From Azospirillum tabaci (GTDB lineage: Bacteria; Pseudomonadota; Alphaproteobacteria; Azospirillales; Azospirillaceae): 64,000 nucleotides of DNA. The stretch lies in NCBI RefSeq assembly GCF_014596085.1, contig NZ_JACCJY010000022.1, positions 61,581-125,580 on the forward strand, written 5' to 3'. How positions within the stretch are numbered: the first letter of the stretch is position 1; the number at the start of each line of letters is the position of its first letter. The notes under the pieces were generated by a model. It had not been told where the DNA came from. It did not search any database and saw nothing but the letters and a program-made list of their open reading frames with translations. Positions 35,197 through 44,361 of the stretch are shown piece by piece. Position numbers and translations under genes: made by a program.

Positions 35197-35537
35197 CGGG
35201 ACTTCTCCTTGCCATCCACATGGTCGGTTCCCGTCAGGCCTCGCGCGGCGAGGAGCAGGACGAGGAACAGCGCCGTCGTCGCGAAGCTGATGACGATGGC
35301 CGTGAGGACCAGGGCCTGCGGCACCGGGTCGGCGTGGGTGGCGAGGCTGCCGGCCATGCCGCGCTCCAGCACCGGGGCCGCCCCCGTGCGCAGGCCACCG
35401 GTCGAGAAAATGAAGAGGTTGACGGCGTAGGAGAGCAGCGACAGGCCGATGATGACCTGGAAGGTGCGGGGACGCAGCAGCAGCCAGACGCCGGAGCCCG
35501 TCAGCACCCCGATCCCGAGGGCGAGGATAAGTTCCAT
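35193..35537 (-). CDS. mrpC: Monovalent cation/H+ antiporter subunit C
   Basis: This 114-aa NuoK-like protein has three membrane segments (LILALGIGVLTGSGVWLLL, FQVIIGLSLLSYAVNLFIF, ALVLTAIVISFATTALFLVL) and the typical DPVPQALVLTAIVI motif. The start at 35537 overlaps the stop of the A/B subunit gene (ATGA). MrpC is required for a functional antiporter together with A and D. Confidence 0.93.
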   Translation of the reverse strand: MELILALGIGVLTGSGVWLLLRPRTFQVIIGLSLLSYAVNLFIFSTGGLRTGAAPVLERGMAGSLATHADPVPQALVLTAIVISFATTALFLVLLLAARGLTGTDHVDGKEKSR

Positions 35538-38503
35538 CAGTCGTCTCCGGTTGCGGCGGTCGGGGCAGCGGTTGCCACGGGAGCGGGCGCCGCGGGGGCG
35601 CTCGCCGCCGGGGCGCGGGGTGCCGCGGCGCGATGGCCGCGGACCGACTGGCGGGCCAGCGCGATCAGGGTCAGCATGGTGGCGCCGATGACCAGCGCGA
35701 ACACGCCGATGTCGAACAGCAGCGCGCTGGCCGTCGGAATCTCCCCGATGAGCGGCAGGTCCGCGTAGGCGAAGTAGGTGGTCAGGAAGGGCCGGCCGAA
35801 CAGCAGGGCGGCCAAGCCCGTGCCGGCGGCCAGCAGGAGCCCGAGGCCCATCCAGCGCAGCGGCAGGACGCGCAGCCGCGCCTCCACCCACTGCGTGCCG
35901 CCCAGCATGTATTGCAGGATCATGGCGATCGAGCCCATCAGTCCTGCGGCGAAACCGCCGCCGGGCAGATCATGGCCGCGCAGCAGAAGGAACAGCGCGA
36001 CCATGCCGACCACCGGGAACAGCAGCCGCGCGATCACCGACGGGATCAGCAGCCAGTCGGCCACGGTGTCGCCCTCCCGCCGCTCGGGCCGGGCGATGTC
36101 GTAGGCGCTCTGGTCGCGCTGCTGCTCCGGCACGTCCACGCTGTCGGGGGCCGGGCGGAAGCGGCGCAGCAGCGCGTAGGCGGTCAGCGCCACCACGCCC
36201 AGCACGGCGATCTCGCCCAGCGTGTCGAAGCCGCGGAAGTCGACCAGGATCACGTTGACGACGTTGGTGCCGCCGCCCTCGCTGTAGGCGCGCTCCAGGA
36301 AATGCTGCGCCAGGATTTCCGGCGGGAAGCGGGTCATCACGCCGAAGGCCAGCCCCGCCATGCCGAGGCCGGCGGTGATGGCGATGGCGAGGTCGCGCAG
36401 GCGGCGCCCCGTCCGCATCACTTCCGACGTGCCGGTGCCGGGAAGCCGCTTGGGCAGCCAGCGCAGGCCGAGCAGCAGCAGGATGGTGGTGACGATCTCG
36501 ACCAGCAGCTGGGTCAGCGCGAGGTCGGGGGCGGAGAACCAGACGAAGGTGATGCAGGTGACCAGCCCGGTGCCGCCGAGCAGGATCAGCGCGGCGAGGC
36601 GGTGGAACTTGGCCTGCCACGCGGCCCCCAGCGCGCAGGCCGCGCCGATCACCCAGATCAGGGCGAGCACGGGGTCGATGCCCTGCGGCACCAGATTGCC
36701 GGGGCCGAGCCCGCGCCGGTAGACCGCCCAGCCCGCGGCCAGGATGGCGACGCAGACGACCAGACGGAGCTGGGGCTGCAGGCGCCGGGTGCCCAGCAGC
36801 CCTTCCAGCGACCGGGCGAGCCGCCAGGACAGGAAGACCATGCTGCGCTCGAACATGCGGCGACCTTCCAGGCGGCTGATGAAGGGCGGCCCGTCGATGT
36901 TGTTCCGGAACAGCGGCTGCAGCAGGAAGTAGAGCGTCACGCCGGCCGCCAGGGCGAGCAGGCTCATCACCAGCGGCGTGTTGAAGCCGTGCCAGACCGC
37001 CAGGCTGTATTCGGGGGTCGCGGCACCGAGCGCGGCGTGGGCCGCCATGTCCAGATAAGGTCCCACCGTGGCCGCGGGCAGCAGGCCGATGATGATGCAG
37101 GCCAGCGCCAGGATCTCGACGGGAAGCCGCATCCAGGCCGGCGGCTCGTGCGGCAGGTGCGGCAGGTCGACCGGGTCGGGGCCGAAGAAGGCGCCATGGA
37201 TGAAGCGCAGCGAATAGGCCACGGCAAAGGCACTCGCCACCATCGCGGCGAAGGGCAGGATGTCGAGCAGGAAGGTCACGGACCCCTGAGCCGACAGCGT
37301 TTCGGCGAAGAACATCTCCTTCGAGATGAAGCCGTTCAGCAGCGGCACGCCCGCCATGGCCGCCGCCGCCACCATCGCCAGCCGCGTCGTGAAGGGCATG
37401 AAACGGTTCAGGCCGGACAGGCGCCTCAGGTCGCGGGTTCCCGTTTCATGGTCGATGATGCCGGCGGCCATGAACAGCGACGCCTTGAAGGCGGCGTGGT
37501 TGATGATGTGGAAGATCGCCGCGACCATGGCGAGTTCGCTGTTGAGCCCGAGCAGCAGCGTGATCAGCCCGAGATGGCTGATGGTCGAATAGGCCAGAAG
37601 TCCTTTCAGGTCGTTCTGGAAGATCGCCACATAGGCGCCGACCAGCAGGGTGGCCAGACCGGCGCTGCCGACGATCCAGAACCACGCGTCCGTACCCGCC
37701 AGCACCGGCCACAGCCGGGCCATCAGGAAGACGCCGGCCTTCACCAGAGTCGCCGAATGCAGGTAGGCCGAGACCGGTGTGGGGGCCGCCATGGCGTGCG
37801 GCAGCCAGAAATGGAACGGGAACTGAGCGCTTTTGGTCAGGGCGCCCATCAGGATGAGGACCAGCGCCGGCAGGTAGAGCGCGTGCTCGCGGATCTTGTC
37901 GCCCGAGGCCAGAACGACGTCGAGGTTGTAGCTGCCGACGATGTGGCCGAGCAGCAGCACCCCCGCGAACAGGCACAACCCGCCCGTCGCGGTGATGGTC
38001 AGCGCCATGCGCGCGCCGTCGCGCGCCGCCGCCGTGTGGTGCCAGTAGCCGATCAGCAGGAAGGAGAAGAGGCTGGTCAGCTCCCAGAAGAAGGCGAGCT
38101 GGATCAGGTTGCCCGAAAGGACCACCCCCGTCATCGACCCCATGAAAGCCAGCAGGAACGCGAAGAAGCGCGGGACCGGGTCGTCCGCCGACATGTAATA
38201 GCGTGCGTACAGAACGACGAGCGCGCCGACCCCGAACACCAGCCCGGCGAACAGCCAGGCGAAGCCGTCCATCCGCAGCACCAGATCGAGGCCGAGCGAC
38301 GGCATCCATGCCATCGAATGGCGGATCACCCCGCCCGCCGCCACCGTCGGGTAGGCCGCCCACACCAGCCCCAGCCCGACCAGCGCGATCACGCCGGCCA
38401 GCCACGCCGCGGTGTTGCGCGCGTGCGTCGGCAGCATCCCGGCGACGATCGCGCCGGCGAACGGAAGGCCGGTGGCGGCCAGGAGCAACAGGGCGTCGGA
38501 CAT
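35537..38503 (-). CDS. mrpA: Monovalent cation/H+ antiporter subunit A fused to subunit B
   Basis: This 988-aa polytopic protein starts at ATG 38503; a TTG nine codons upstream is an alternative without a better ribosome site. Residues 1-750 are MrpA: NuoL-like core with FFWELTSLFSFLLIGYWHH, KSAQFPFHFWLPHAMAAPTP and HIINHAAFKASLFMAAG, then the A-specific extension. From about residue 815 an MnhB domain is fused (LLLRGHDLPGGGFAAGLMGS, FGRPFLTTYFAYADLP). This PhaAB-like arrangement is common in alphaproteobacteria and explains the absence of a separate mrpB. The complex exports Na+ or K+ in exchange for protons and supports pH and salt tolerance. It heads the six-gene operon down to mrpG. Confidence 0.92.
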   Translation of the reverse strand: MSDALLLLAATGLPFAGAIVAGMLPTHARNTAAWLAGVIALVGLGLVWAAYPTVAAGGVIRHSMAWMPSLGLDLVLRMDGFAWLFAGLVFGVGALVVLYARYYMSADDPVPRFFAFLLAFMGSMTGVVLSGNLIQLAFFWELTSLFSFLLIGYWHHTAAARDGARMALTITATGGLCLFAGVLLLGHIVGSYNLDVVLASGDKIREHALYLPALVLILMGALTKSAQFPFHFWLPHAMAAPTPVSAYLHSATLVKAGVFLMARLWPVLAGTDAWFWIVGSAGLATLLVGAYVAIFQNDLKGLLAYSTISHLGLITLLLGLNSELAMVAAIFHIINHAAFKASLFMAAGIIDHETGTRDLRRLSGLNRFMPFTTRLAMVAAAAMAGVPLLNGFISKEMFFAETLSAQGSVTFLLDILPFAAMVASAFAVAYSLRFIHGAFFGPDPVDLPHLPHEPPAWMRLPVEILALACIIIGLLPAATVGPYLDMAAHAALGAATPEYSLAVWHGFNTPLVMSLLALAAGVTLYFLLQPLFRNNIDGPPFISRLEGRRMFERSMVFLSWRLARSLEGLLGTRRLQPQLRLVVCVAILAAGWAVYRRGLGPGNLVPQGIDPVLALIWVIGAACALGAAWQAKFHRLAALILLGGTGLVTCITFVWFSAPDLALTQLLVEIVTTILLLLGLRWLPKRLPGTGTSEVMRTGRRLRDLAIAITAGLGMAGLAFGVMTRFPPEILAQHFLERAYSEGGGTNVVNVILVDFRGFDTLGEIAVLGVVALTAYALLRRFRPAPDSVDVPEQQRDQSAYDIARPERREGDTVADWLLIPSVIARLLFPVVGMVALFLLLRGHDLPGGGFAAGLMGSIAMILQYMLGGTQWVEARLRVLPLRWMGLGLLLAAGTGLAALLFGRPFLTTYFAYADLPLIGEIPTASALLFDIGVFALVIGATMLTLIALARQSVRGHRAAAPRAPAASAPAAPAPVATAAPTAATGDD

Positions 38504-38618
38504 GGTCTGTGACAATGGGGTCTCGGGCAATCGGAGGGGCCAAAATGCTGAGAACTGTCGGCTTTACGAATATAGGAAGGATGGAAGTCCCTCGCCGCGC
38601 CGGCCAGAAATCGTCCGG

Positions 38619-39107
38619 TCAGAAATCGTCGTCGTCAGGCTCCCGTTCGGTGTTGGGAGGAAGCGCCTGCCGGACGAGTTGCACCACCGCGTCGGGCGTT
38701 TCCGCCTGACGGAGCCTGCGCAGGGATTGCGGGTCGCGCAGGGCCTGGCAGATCTCGCCCATGACGGGAAGCAGGCCCTTGCGGGTCGCGGTCGGCCAGA
38801 GGACGAGGAAGAAGAGATCGACGGGCTCGTCGTCGCGGGCCTCGAAATCGATGGGTTTGCGCAGCCGCGCGAACAGCACCAGCGGACTCTCGGTCCCGCG
38901 CAGTTCCGTGTGGGGAAGCGCCACGCCCTTGCCCAGCGCCGTGGAGCCGATGTGCTCCCGCGCCTGCAGGGCCTTGAGAATATCCTCCTTGGGGGTCCCG
39001 ATGCGGCTGGCCGCCTCGGTGGCCAGAAGGTCGAGCAGGGTTTCCTTGTTGGCCGGCCCTGCATCGAGGATGACGTTGTGTGCGGACAAGAGGTCCGAGA
39101 TGTTCAT
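38619..39107 (-). CDS. ptsN: EIIA-Ntr family phosphotransferase regulator (PtsN-like)
   Basis: This 162-aa protein has the PTS EIIA-2/PtsN fold: MNISDLLSAHNVIL, REHIGSTALGKGVALPHTEL with the phosphorylatable His66, and VDLFFLVLWPTATRKGLLPV. The C-terminus is an acidic tail (PDDDDF). The start at 39107 is preferred over 39119 because GGAG lies seven bases before it. EIIA-Ntr proteins couple nitrogen PTS phosphorylation to potassium transport and other functions. Here it lies directly upstream of a cation antiporter operon, which fits that role. Three 14-bp tandem repeats lie 86-127 bp upstream. It may be a second ptsN copy, since the usual rpoN neighbourhood is absent. Confidence 0.85.
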   Translation of the reverse strand: MNISDLLSAHNVILDAGPANKETLLDLLATEAASRIGTPKEDILKALQAREHIGSTALGKGVALPHTELRGTESPLVLFARLRKPIDFEARDDEPVDLFFLVLWPTATRKGLLPVMGEICQALRDPQSLRRLRQAETPDAVVQLVRQALPPNTEREPDDDDF

Positions 39108-39192
39108 TCCTGTCTCCATGGGTGGCAAACCTTCAATCTCCTGTCCTGGAAGACCGCGTTCCGTGCCGGGCTGGCCGTGAACCAACAGGCTT

Positions 39193-39234
39193 CCAATCAA
39201 ATTCGGCCAATCAAATTCGGCCAATCAAATTCGG
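39193..39234. repeat. 14-bp tandem repeat, three perfect copies
   Basis: CCAATCAAATTCGG occurs three times head to tail at 39193-39206, 39207-39220 and 39221-39234, in AT-richer sequence 86-127 bp upstream of the ptsN start. The perfect copies contrast with the GC-rich surroundings. An iterated protein-binding site controlling ptsN is possible; slippage-generated sequence is the alternative. Confidence 0.95.
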
Positions 39235-39564
39235 CACGTCCTGTCCACAGCGCCGATCGCCGCTGGGATCGGTGGCCGGTCCACCCCACGGACACGCAGC
39301 CCCGGCATGGCCCACGCATCGCAACAAACCTCGTCCATGTCCGCCCTTGCCGCAGGTTCCACACCCATTCTGGGAATGGAATCGCGCCCCACAAGTGGCG
39401 GGGCTGCCTTCCATCTACGTCTTGGCCGCGGCTGTAATCCCACATTCCGCGAGGCGGGGGCGAAAAACGGACGGGCAAAGCCGGCCCGCCGCCGCATGGA
39501 GAATTGATGCGGGCAAGGTCTGGGACTTTGGAAAAGTTCTAAGGGCTTGCGCCCATGCGGGACG

Positions 39565-39600
39565 CCCCGCCCTTCCCCACGCCATGGGAAAAGGGCGGGG
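39565..39600 (-). terminator. GC-rich hairpin downstream of 2-hydroxyacid dehydrogenase gene
   Basis: CCCCGCCCTT (39565-39574) pairs perfectly with AAGGGCGGGG (39591-39600) around a 16-base loop. It lies 17 bp past the stop at 39617 of the minus-strand dehydrogenase gene. No U-run follows, so termination efficiency is uncertain. Confidence 0.42.
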
Positions 39601-39616
39601 CGGGATCGTCCCGTCC

Positions 39617-40561
39617 TTACGCGAGCATCCGCACCGGCTCGCCCGCGTGCCACGCGAGGATGTCGTCCAGCGCGTCGCGGTAGAAGACTTCGTAGTTCTC
39701 GCGGGTGACATAGCCCAGATGCGGCGTCAGCACCGTGTTCGGGGCCTCCAGCCAGGGGCTGTCCACCGGCAGCGGCTCCACGGGGAAGACGTCCAGCCCG
39801 GCGCCCGCGATGCGGTGTTCGTGCAGGGCCGCCAGCAGGGCGTCCCCGTCCACCAGACCGGCGCGCGACGTGTTCACGAAGAAGGCGGAGGGCTTCATCG
39901 CGTCGATGTCGTCCGCTCCGACCACGCCGCGCGTCCGCTCGCCCAGCACCAGATGAACGCTGATGATGTCGGAGGTGGCGAACAGATCACGTTTGTCCAG
40001 CCGGGAAACGCCGGCCGCCGCAGCCCGCTCGTCGGTCAGGTTGGGGCTCCAGGCCGCGACCTCCATCCCGAAGGCTTGGCCGACCCGCGCCACCTGGGTG
40101 CCCAGCTTGCCCAGCCCGACCAGGCCGAGGCGCTTGCCGGCCAGCCCCTGCGTCAGGCCGGCCTGCCAGCGCCCGGCGCGCAGGCCGCGCTCCTCCTGCG
40201 GGATGCGCTTGACCAGCGCCAGGATCAGGCCCCAGGTCAGCTCCGCCGTCGGGGTGCCGACCATGCCGGTTCCGCAGACGGTGATGCCGCGGGCCTTGCA
40301 GGCCTCCAGGTCGATGGCGTTGTTGCGGCCCCCGGTGGTGATCAGAAGCCGCAGGTTCGGCAGCGCGTCGATCAGCGACGCGGGGAACGGCGTGCGCTCC
40401 CGCATGATCACCAGGACGCTGTAGGGGGCGAGCGTGCCCGCCAGCTCCTCCGCCGGGATCGGCCGTTCGAAGACCGTCAGCGCGCTGCCGTTGGGCAGGC
40501 GATGCCATTCCGCCAGATCGCGCGCGACGTTCTGGTAGTCGTCGAGGATGGCGATCTTCAT
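39617..40561 (-). CDS. D-2-hydroxyacid dehydrogenase family oxidoreductase
   Basis: This 314-aa protein has the NAD-binding motif GLVGLGKLGTQVARVGQAFG at about 147-166. The catalytic residues are in family positions: Arg in NTSRAGLVDGDALL, Glu in GAGLDVFPVEPLP and His in LTPHLGYVT. These are features of D-isomer-specific 2-hydroxyacid dehydrogenases, such as glycerate, phosphoglycerate and hydroxypyruvate enzymes. No ACT or ASB regulatory domain is present, so it is not a classical SerA. The ATG at 40561 overlaps the purC stop (TGATG), linking the two in one transcript. Confidence 0.87.
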   Translation of the reverse strand: MKIAILDDYQNVARDLAEWHRLPNGSALTVFERPIPAEELAGTLAPYSVLVIMRERTPFPASLIDALPNLRLLITTGGRNNAIDLEACKARGITVCGTGMVGTPTAELTWGLILALVKRIPQEERGLRAGRWQAGLTQGLAGKRLGLVGLGKLGTQVARVGQAFGMEVAAWSPNLTDERAAAAGVSRLDKRDLFATSDIISVHLVLGERTRGVVGADDIDAMKPSAFFVNTSRAGLVDGDALLAALHEHRIAGAGLDVFPVEPLPVDSPWLEAPNTVLTPHLGYVTRENYEVFYRDALDDILAWHAGEPVRMLA

Positions 40562-41544
40562 CACGGCTTCGCGAAATAGGGCGCCAGGTTGGCCCGGATG
40601 CGCTCCACCGCCGGCGTGACCTCCGCCGGGACCTGGAAGGTCTGGCCGGTGATGGTCTCGAACGCCTCGATGTAGATGCGGGCGGCCTCAAGCACGACCT
40701 CCGCCGGGATTTCCGGGATGGCGTCCTTGTAGGGGTCGCAGCGCTGGGTCACCCAGCTCCGCACGAAGTCCTTGTCGAAGCTCTCCGGGCGCTGCCCGGC
40801 CTCGTACCGCTCGGGATAGCTGGCGGCGAACCAGTAGCGGCTGCTGTCCGGCGTGTGGATCTCGTCGGCCAGGATGATGTTGCCGGCCTCGTCGAAGCCG
40901 AACTCGTACTTGGTGTCGACCAGGATCAGGCCGCGCGCCGCCGCGATCTCGCGCCCGCGGGCAAACAGGGCCAGCGCCTTCTCCGTCACCTCGTCCCACT
41001 GGGCCTGGGTCAGCAGCCCGCGCTCGACGATCTGGGCGGCGGTCAGTTCCTCGTCATGGCCGGCGTCGAACGCCTTGGTCGTCGGGGTGATGATGGTGTC
41101 CGGCAGCTTCTGGTTCTCGCGCAGCCCGTCGGGGAAGACGTGGCCGTACATCTCGCGCCGGCCCTTCTTGTACATCGTCCACAGCGAGGTGCCGGTGGTG
41201 CCGGCCAGATAGTCGCGGACCACGATCTCCACCGGCATGATGGTCAGCCGCTTGGCGACCACGACGTTGGGGTCCGGGTATTCCAGGACGTGGTTCGGGC
41301 AGAGGTCCTTGGTCGCCTCGAACCAGTAGCGGGCGATCTGGGTCAGCACCTGCCCCTTGAAGGGGATGGCGGTCAGGATGATGTCGAAGGCCGACAGCCG
41401 GTCGGTGGCGATGATGACGCGCCGCCCGTCGGGAAGGTCGTAATTCTCGCGCACCTTGCCCCGGTAGTGGTTGGGCAGCTCGGGAATGGCGGCGTCCTTG
41501 ACGACGTTGGACAGATGCGGAGCAAGCTGAGCGGTATCGACCAT
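40561..41544 (-). CDS. purC: Phosphoribosylaminoimidazole-succinocarboxamide synthase
   Basis: This 327-aa SAICAR synthetase ligates aspartate to CAIR in purine synthesis using ATP. Motifs include [20 protein letters not shown] at the N-terminal nucleotide-binding site, [55 protein letters not shown] and [12 protein letters not shown]. It is about 90 residues longer than the E. coli enzyme, as in the long-form PurC of fungi and some alphaproteobacteria. The start at 41544 lies 96 bp from the divergent phosphopantetheinyl transferase gene. Confidence 0.95.
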   Translation of the reverse strand: MVDTAQLAPHLSNVVKDAAIPELPNHYRGKVRENYDLPDGRRVIIATDRLSAFDIILTAIPFKGQVLTQIARYWFEATKDLCPNHVLEYPDPNVVVAKRLTIMPVEIVVRDYLAGTTGTSLWTMYKKGRREMYGHVFPDGLRENQKLPDTIITPTTKAFDAGHDEELTAAQIVERGLLTQAQWDEVTEKALALFARGREIAAARGLILVDTKYEFGFDEAGNIILADEIHTPDSSRYWFAASYPERYEAGQRPESFDKDFVRSWVTQRCDPYKDAIPEIPAEVVLEAARIYIEAFETITGQTFQVPAEVTPAVERIRANLAPYFAKP

Positions 41545-41640
41545 GATTCCAGATCCGGCAAAAGGGAGGCGCATGATAGCGCAATCGCCGCGCGGGGCCA
41601 GCGCGGTTATAGTCCCGAATCCGGGGAATGGGGACATCCG

Positions 41641-42354
41641 ATGCGGAAAACGGGAGAAATTCAGCTCTGGTATGCCGACCTGCGCGGGCTGGCGCACCGT
41701 TTGGATGCGTTCCGCGCCCTGCTCTCTCCGGACGAGGCGGCGCGGGCCGCCCGTTTCGCGACGGAGGCGCTTCGCACCCGCTGCGCGCTGCGGCGCGGGC
41801 TGCTGCGTCATCTTCTCGGGCGGGTGCTGGGCCGCGACCCGGCGACTCTGGCCTTCGCCTACGGGCCGATGGGCAAACCCGCCCTCCCCGGCGGCCCGGC
41901 CTTCAACCTCGCCGACTGCAAGGACCACGTGCTGATCGCCATCGCCCCCGTCGAGACGGTGGAATTGGGCGTGGACGTCGAACGGCTGCGGTCCGTGCCG
42001 GACGCCGCCGGAATCGCCGAGCGCTTCTTCGCGCCGGAGGAGCGCGACGCCTTCGCCGCCCTGCCCGACGCGCTGCGGGACGAGGCGTTCCTGAACGGCT
42101 GGACCCGCAAGGAGGCCTTCATCAAGGCGACCGGCCAGGGCCTGTCCATGCCGCTCGACCGCTTCGCGGTGGAGCTGACGCCCGGCCGCCCCGTCCGCCT
42201 GCTGGGCCTGGACGGCGCGCTGGAGGCCGGGAGTGCTCTGGACTGGTCGCTGTTCGACCTGCGCCCGGCGCCGGGACTGATCGGCGCGCTGGCGGTGCGC
42301 GGCGAGGGCTGGCGCCCCGCGCTGCGTCCATTGGACGAGGCGTTCAGCGCTTGA
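41641..42354 (+). CDS. 4'-phosphopantetheinyl transferase (Sfp type)
   Basis: This 237-aa enzyme should transfer phosphopantetheine from CoA to carrier proteins of polyketide, peptide or fatty-acid synthases. The motifs are the PxGKP-like [20 protein letters not shown], the magnesium-binding ELGVDVE at about 108-114 and [20 protein letters not shown] at about 152-171. The usual FNLSHS is changed to FNLADC. No carrier-protein gene is adjacent. It overlaps the 3' end of the convergent FHA gene by 11 bp. Confidence 0.88.
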   Translation: MRKTGEIQLWYADLRGLAHRLDAFRALLSPDEAARAARFATEALRTRCALRRGLLRHLLGRVLGRDPATLAFAYGPMGKPALPGGPAFNLADCKDHVLIAIAPVETVELGVDVERLRSVPDAAGIAERFFAPEERDAFAALPDALRDEAFLNGWTRKEAFIKATGQGLSMPLDRFAVELTPGRPVRLLGLDGALEAGSALDWSLFDLRPAPGLIGALAVRGEGWRPALRPLDEAFSA

Positions 42355-44218
42355 CGATTTCCCAGGCGATGCGCGCCGGCTCCTCGCCCAGTTCCGCGGA
42401 GCCGATGACGATCTCGCCCCGCGGCGGGAGCGGCAGCGGTTCGCCGGGCTTCAGCCGCCGCGGCTCCGCCACCCCCGGCACGGCGATCTGGGTGCCGTTG
42501 CGGCTGAGATCCTCGACCACGAAGACGCCGTCCTGACGCGACACCGCGGCGTGCCGGCGCGAGGCCGAGGCGATGTCCAGGACGAACTGGCACTGCGACG
42601 ACCGCCCGATGACGATCTGCGTCCCGTCCTCCGGGATCGCCCGGGTCTGGCCGCGCCAGAACAGCACCAGCCGCTCCGCCGCCGCCTTCGGGACGTCGAT
42701 CAGGACCGTCTCCTCGGTCGCCCGCGTCACGGCGCCGACTCCCGGAGCGGCCAGCAGGGGCAGGCCGAGCGACCGTTCGCCGTCCGGAATCGCGGCGATC
42801 TTGGCGATCAGCCCCTCGGCCAGCGCGCGTGGGATGCCAGCGGCGCGCAGGCGGCGGCCCAGGCCGCTGCGCACGTCGTCCGTGCTGACGCCGGGCGCGA
42901 CCAGCTCGCGGGCCGAGGTGATGCTCTCGAACTCCGTGGCGACCTGCCGGATCAGGACGCTGAGCTTGTTGCGCCCGAAGGGGCTGGTGGCGAGGTCCAG
43001 CAGATAGCCGATGCGCTGGGCCGGCGCCGGCAGGCGGGTGGCCAGACGCTGCACCGCCATGTCGAAGGACGCGTCCTGCCCGCCGGAACTCCACACCGAC
43101 TTGGCGCGCCGGGTCAGCGCCTCCGCCATGCCGGCGCCGCCCAGGAAGCCGTCGAAGTTGGTCAGCCGGTCGACGATCATGCCGAAGGCCTTGCCCTCCG
43201 CGGCGGAGCCGGTGCGGGTCAGCGGGGTCAGGCCGGCCAGACCGCCCTGGATGCGACGCAGCAGCGCCTTGCGCGTCTCGTCGTATCCGCCGCCGCCCAG
43301 CGCGTTGGACAGGGCCAGCAGCTCGTCGGTGTGGGGCAGCCGGTCGTCGAGGTCGCCGTGCACCGCCGCCACCAGGCTTTGCAGCGCCGCCCCCAGGTCG
43401 GGCGCGTAGCCGATCAGCGCGCGCACCGGCTCCCGCCCGTCGACCGTTTCCGCCAGCATCTGGTCGAGCAGATGGCGGTTCGCCTCCTCCCCGTCCTCGC
43501 GGTGGAAGCGCAGCAACGCCTTGACCTTGCCGGGCCAGTCGCGGCAGGGCTCCAGCACCGCGGCGAAGGCGTGGGTGACCAGCCGGTCGCGCTCCTCCGG
43601 CGGACGCTCCGCCGCCGCCGCCAGCAGGCCGCCCATCCCGCCGCGGACCAGCGCCGCGTCGAAGGGCGCCAGCGTGTCCGACGCCTGCGCCAGCTCCTTC
43701 AGCTTGGTGAACATCCGCATGAGCTGGTCGTGCCGGTCGAACGGCTTCACGCCCAGCAAGGGCGCCTGAAGGGTGGCGAGCCGGCTGACCGCCGGGTTGA
43801 ACAGCAGGGCCTCCCGCTCGAAATAGCGCAGCGGGTAGTAGCGGTGGAGCTGCTCGGCCGGAATCACCGCCTGATCGTCCCAATAGCCGCGCAGCAGGCG
43901 CAGCAGCAGCATCCGGCTCTCGAAGGAAAAGAGCTGGAGCGCGTCGGTGCAGAGGCTGGCGGGTCCGACGTCGGTCTCGTCGATGGGGGAAATGGTGGTC
44001 GGCTTTCCGCCACCGGAGGTGGACTTCTGAAAGATGACTTCTTCCTTGCCCGCCTGATTCACCTTTAAAATTCGGACAACCGGAAATTTCGCAAGACGAA
44101 GCAGATAGGCCGCGCGCTCCCGCGCTGCGGCCTCGTCAGGAAAGACGCCGTCGATGTTGGGTTTTCCGCCCTGCTCGACGACCACCTCGAACGTGACGCT
44201 TCGGCGCCGTGACATCAT
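42344..44218 (-). CDS. FHA-domain protein with large N-terminal region
   Basis: This 624-aa protein has a recognisable forkhead-associated domain near the C-terminus (about 520-610): [25 protein letters not shown] and DLSRNGTQI give the Arg, Ser-His and Asn residues used to bind phosphothreonine. Residues 1-65 form a small separate unit rich in beta residues ([18 protein letters not shown]). Residues about 80-500 are helical and unrecognised. No signal peptide or membrane segment is seen. Two adjacent ATGs (44218, 44215) could start it. No kinase gene is adjacent; it may read phosphorylation signals for an assembly such as type VI secretion elsewhere. Confidence 0.78.
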   Translation of the reverse strand: MMSRRRSVTFEVVVEQGGKPNIDGVFPDEAAARERAAYLLRLAKFPVVRILKVNQAGKEEVIFQKSTSGGGKPTTISPIDETDVGPASLCTDALQLFSFESRMLLLRLLRGYWDDQAVIPAEQLHRYYPLRYFEREALLFNPAVSRLATLQAPLLGVKPFDRHDQLMRMFTKLKELAQASDTLAPFDAALVRGGMGGLLAAAAERPPEERDRLVTHAFAAVLEPCRDWPGKVKALLRFHREDGEEANRHLLDQMLAETVDGREPVRALIGYAPDLGAALQSLVAAVHGDLDDRLPHTDELLALSNALGGGGYDETRKALLRRIQGGLAGLTPLTRTGSAAEGKAFGMIVDRLTNFDGFLGGAGMAEALTRRAKSVWSSGGQDASFDMAVQRLATRLPAPAQRIGYLLDLATSPFGRNKLSVLIRQVATEFESITSARELVAPGVSTDDVRSGLGRRLRAAGIPRALAEGLIAKIAAIPDGERSLGLPLLAAPGVGAVTRATEETVLIDVPKAAAERLVLFWRGQTRAIPEDGTQIVIGRSSQCQFVLDIASASRRHAAVSRQDGVFVVEDLSRNGTQIAVPGVAEPRRLKPGEPLPLPPRGEIVIGSAELGEEPARIAWEIVKR

Positions 44219-44361
44219 GGGCTTTGCAGCTCTTTCCCAAAGGCGTGGCGTCGTTTGAGGCCATCATCGTACGGTAAGCGGATTGTCTGCGCAGCAAGAT
44301 TCCCAAACCGCCCCCGGATTGACGAAGAAGCGGACCGGGGCATTGCGCTAGACTGGCCGTC

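Larger units (their letters stand above)
39108..39616. other. Intergenic region upstream of ptsN
   Basis: This 509-bp stretch lies between ptsN and the 2-hydroxyacid dehydrogenase gene, both on the minus strand. It contains the tandem repeat at 39193-39234 and a GC-rich hairpin at 39565-39600. Overlapping open frames on both strands lack ribosome sites and recognisable proteins. The rest shows nothing I can name. Confidence 0.6.

Noticed and set aside
35633..38512. 959-codon Gln/Arg/His-rich frame antisense to mrpA
   Set aside because: Typical GC-driven shadow; mrpA on the other strand has clear membrane segments and family motifs.
39193..39234. Three 14-bp repeats as a CRISPR array
   Set aside because: Repeats are directly abutting with no spacers and are too short.
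39080..40579. 499-codon plus-strand frame across ptsN upstream DNA and the dehydrogenase gene
   Set aside because: Antisense to a gene with full catalytic motifs; composition is shadow-like.
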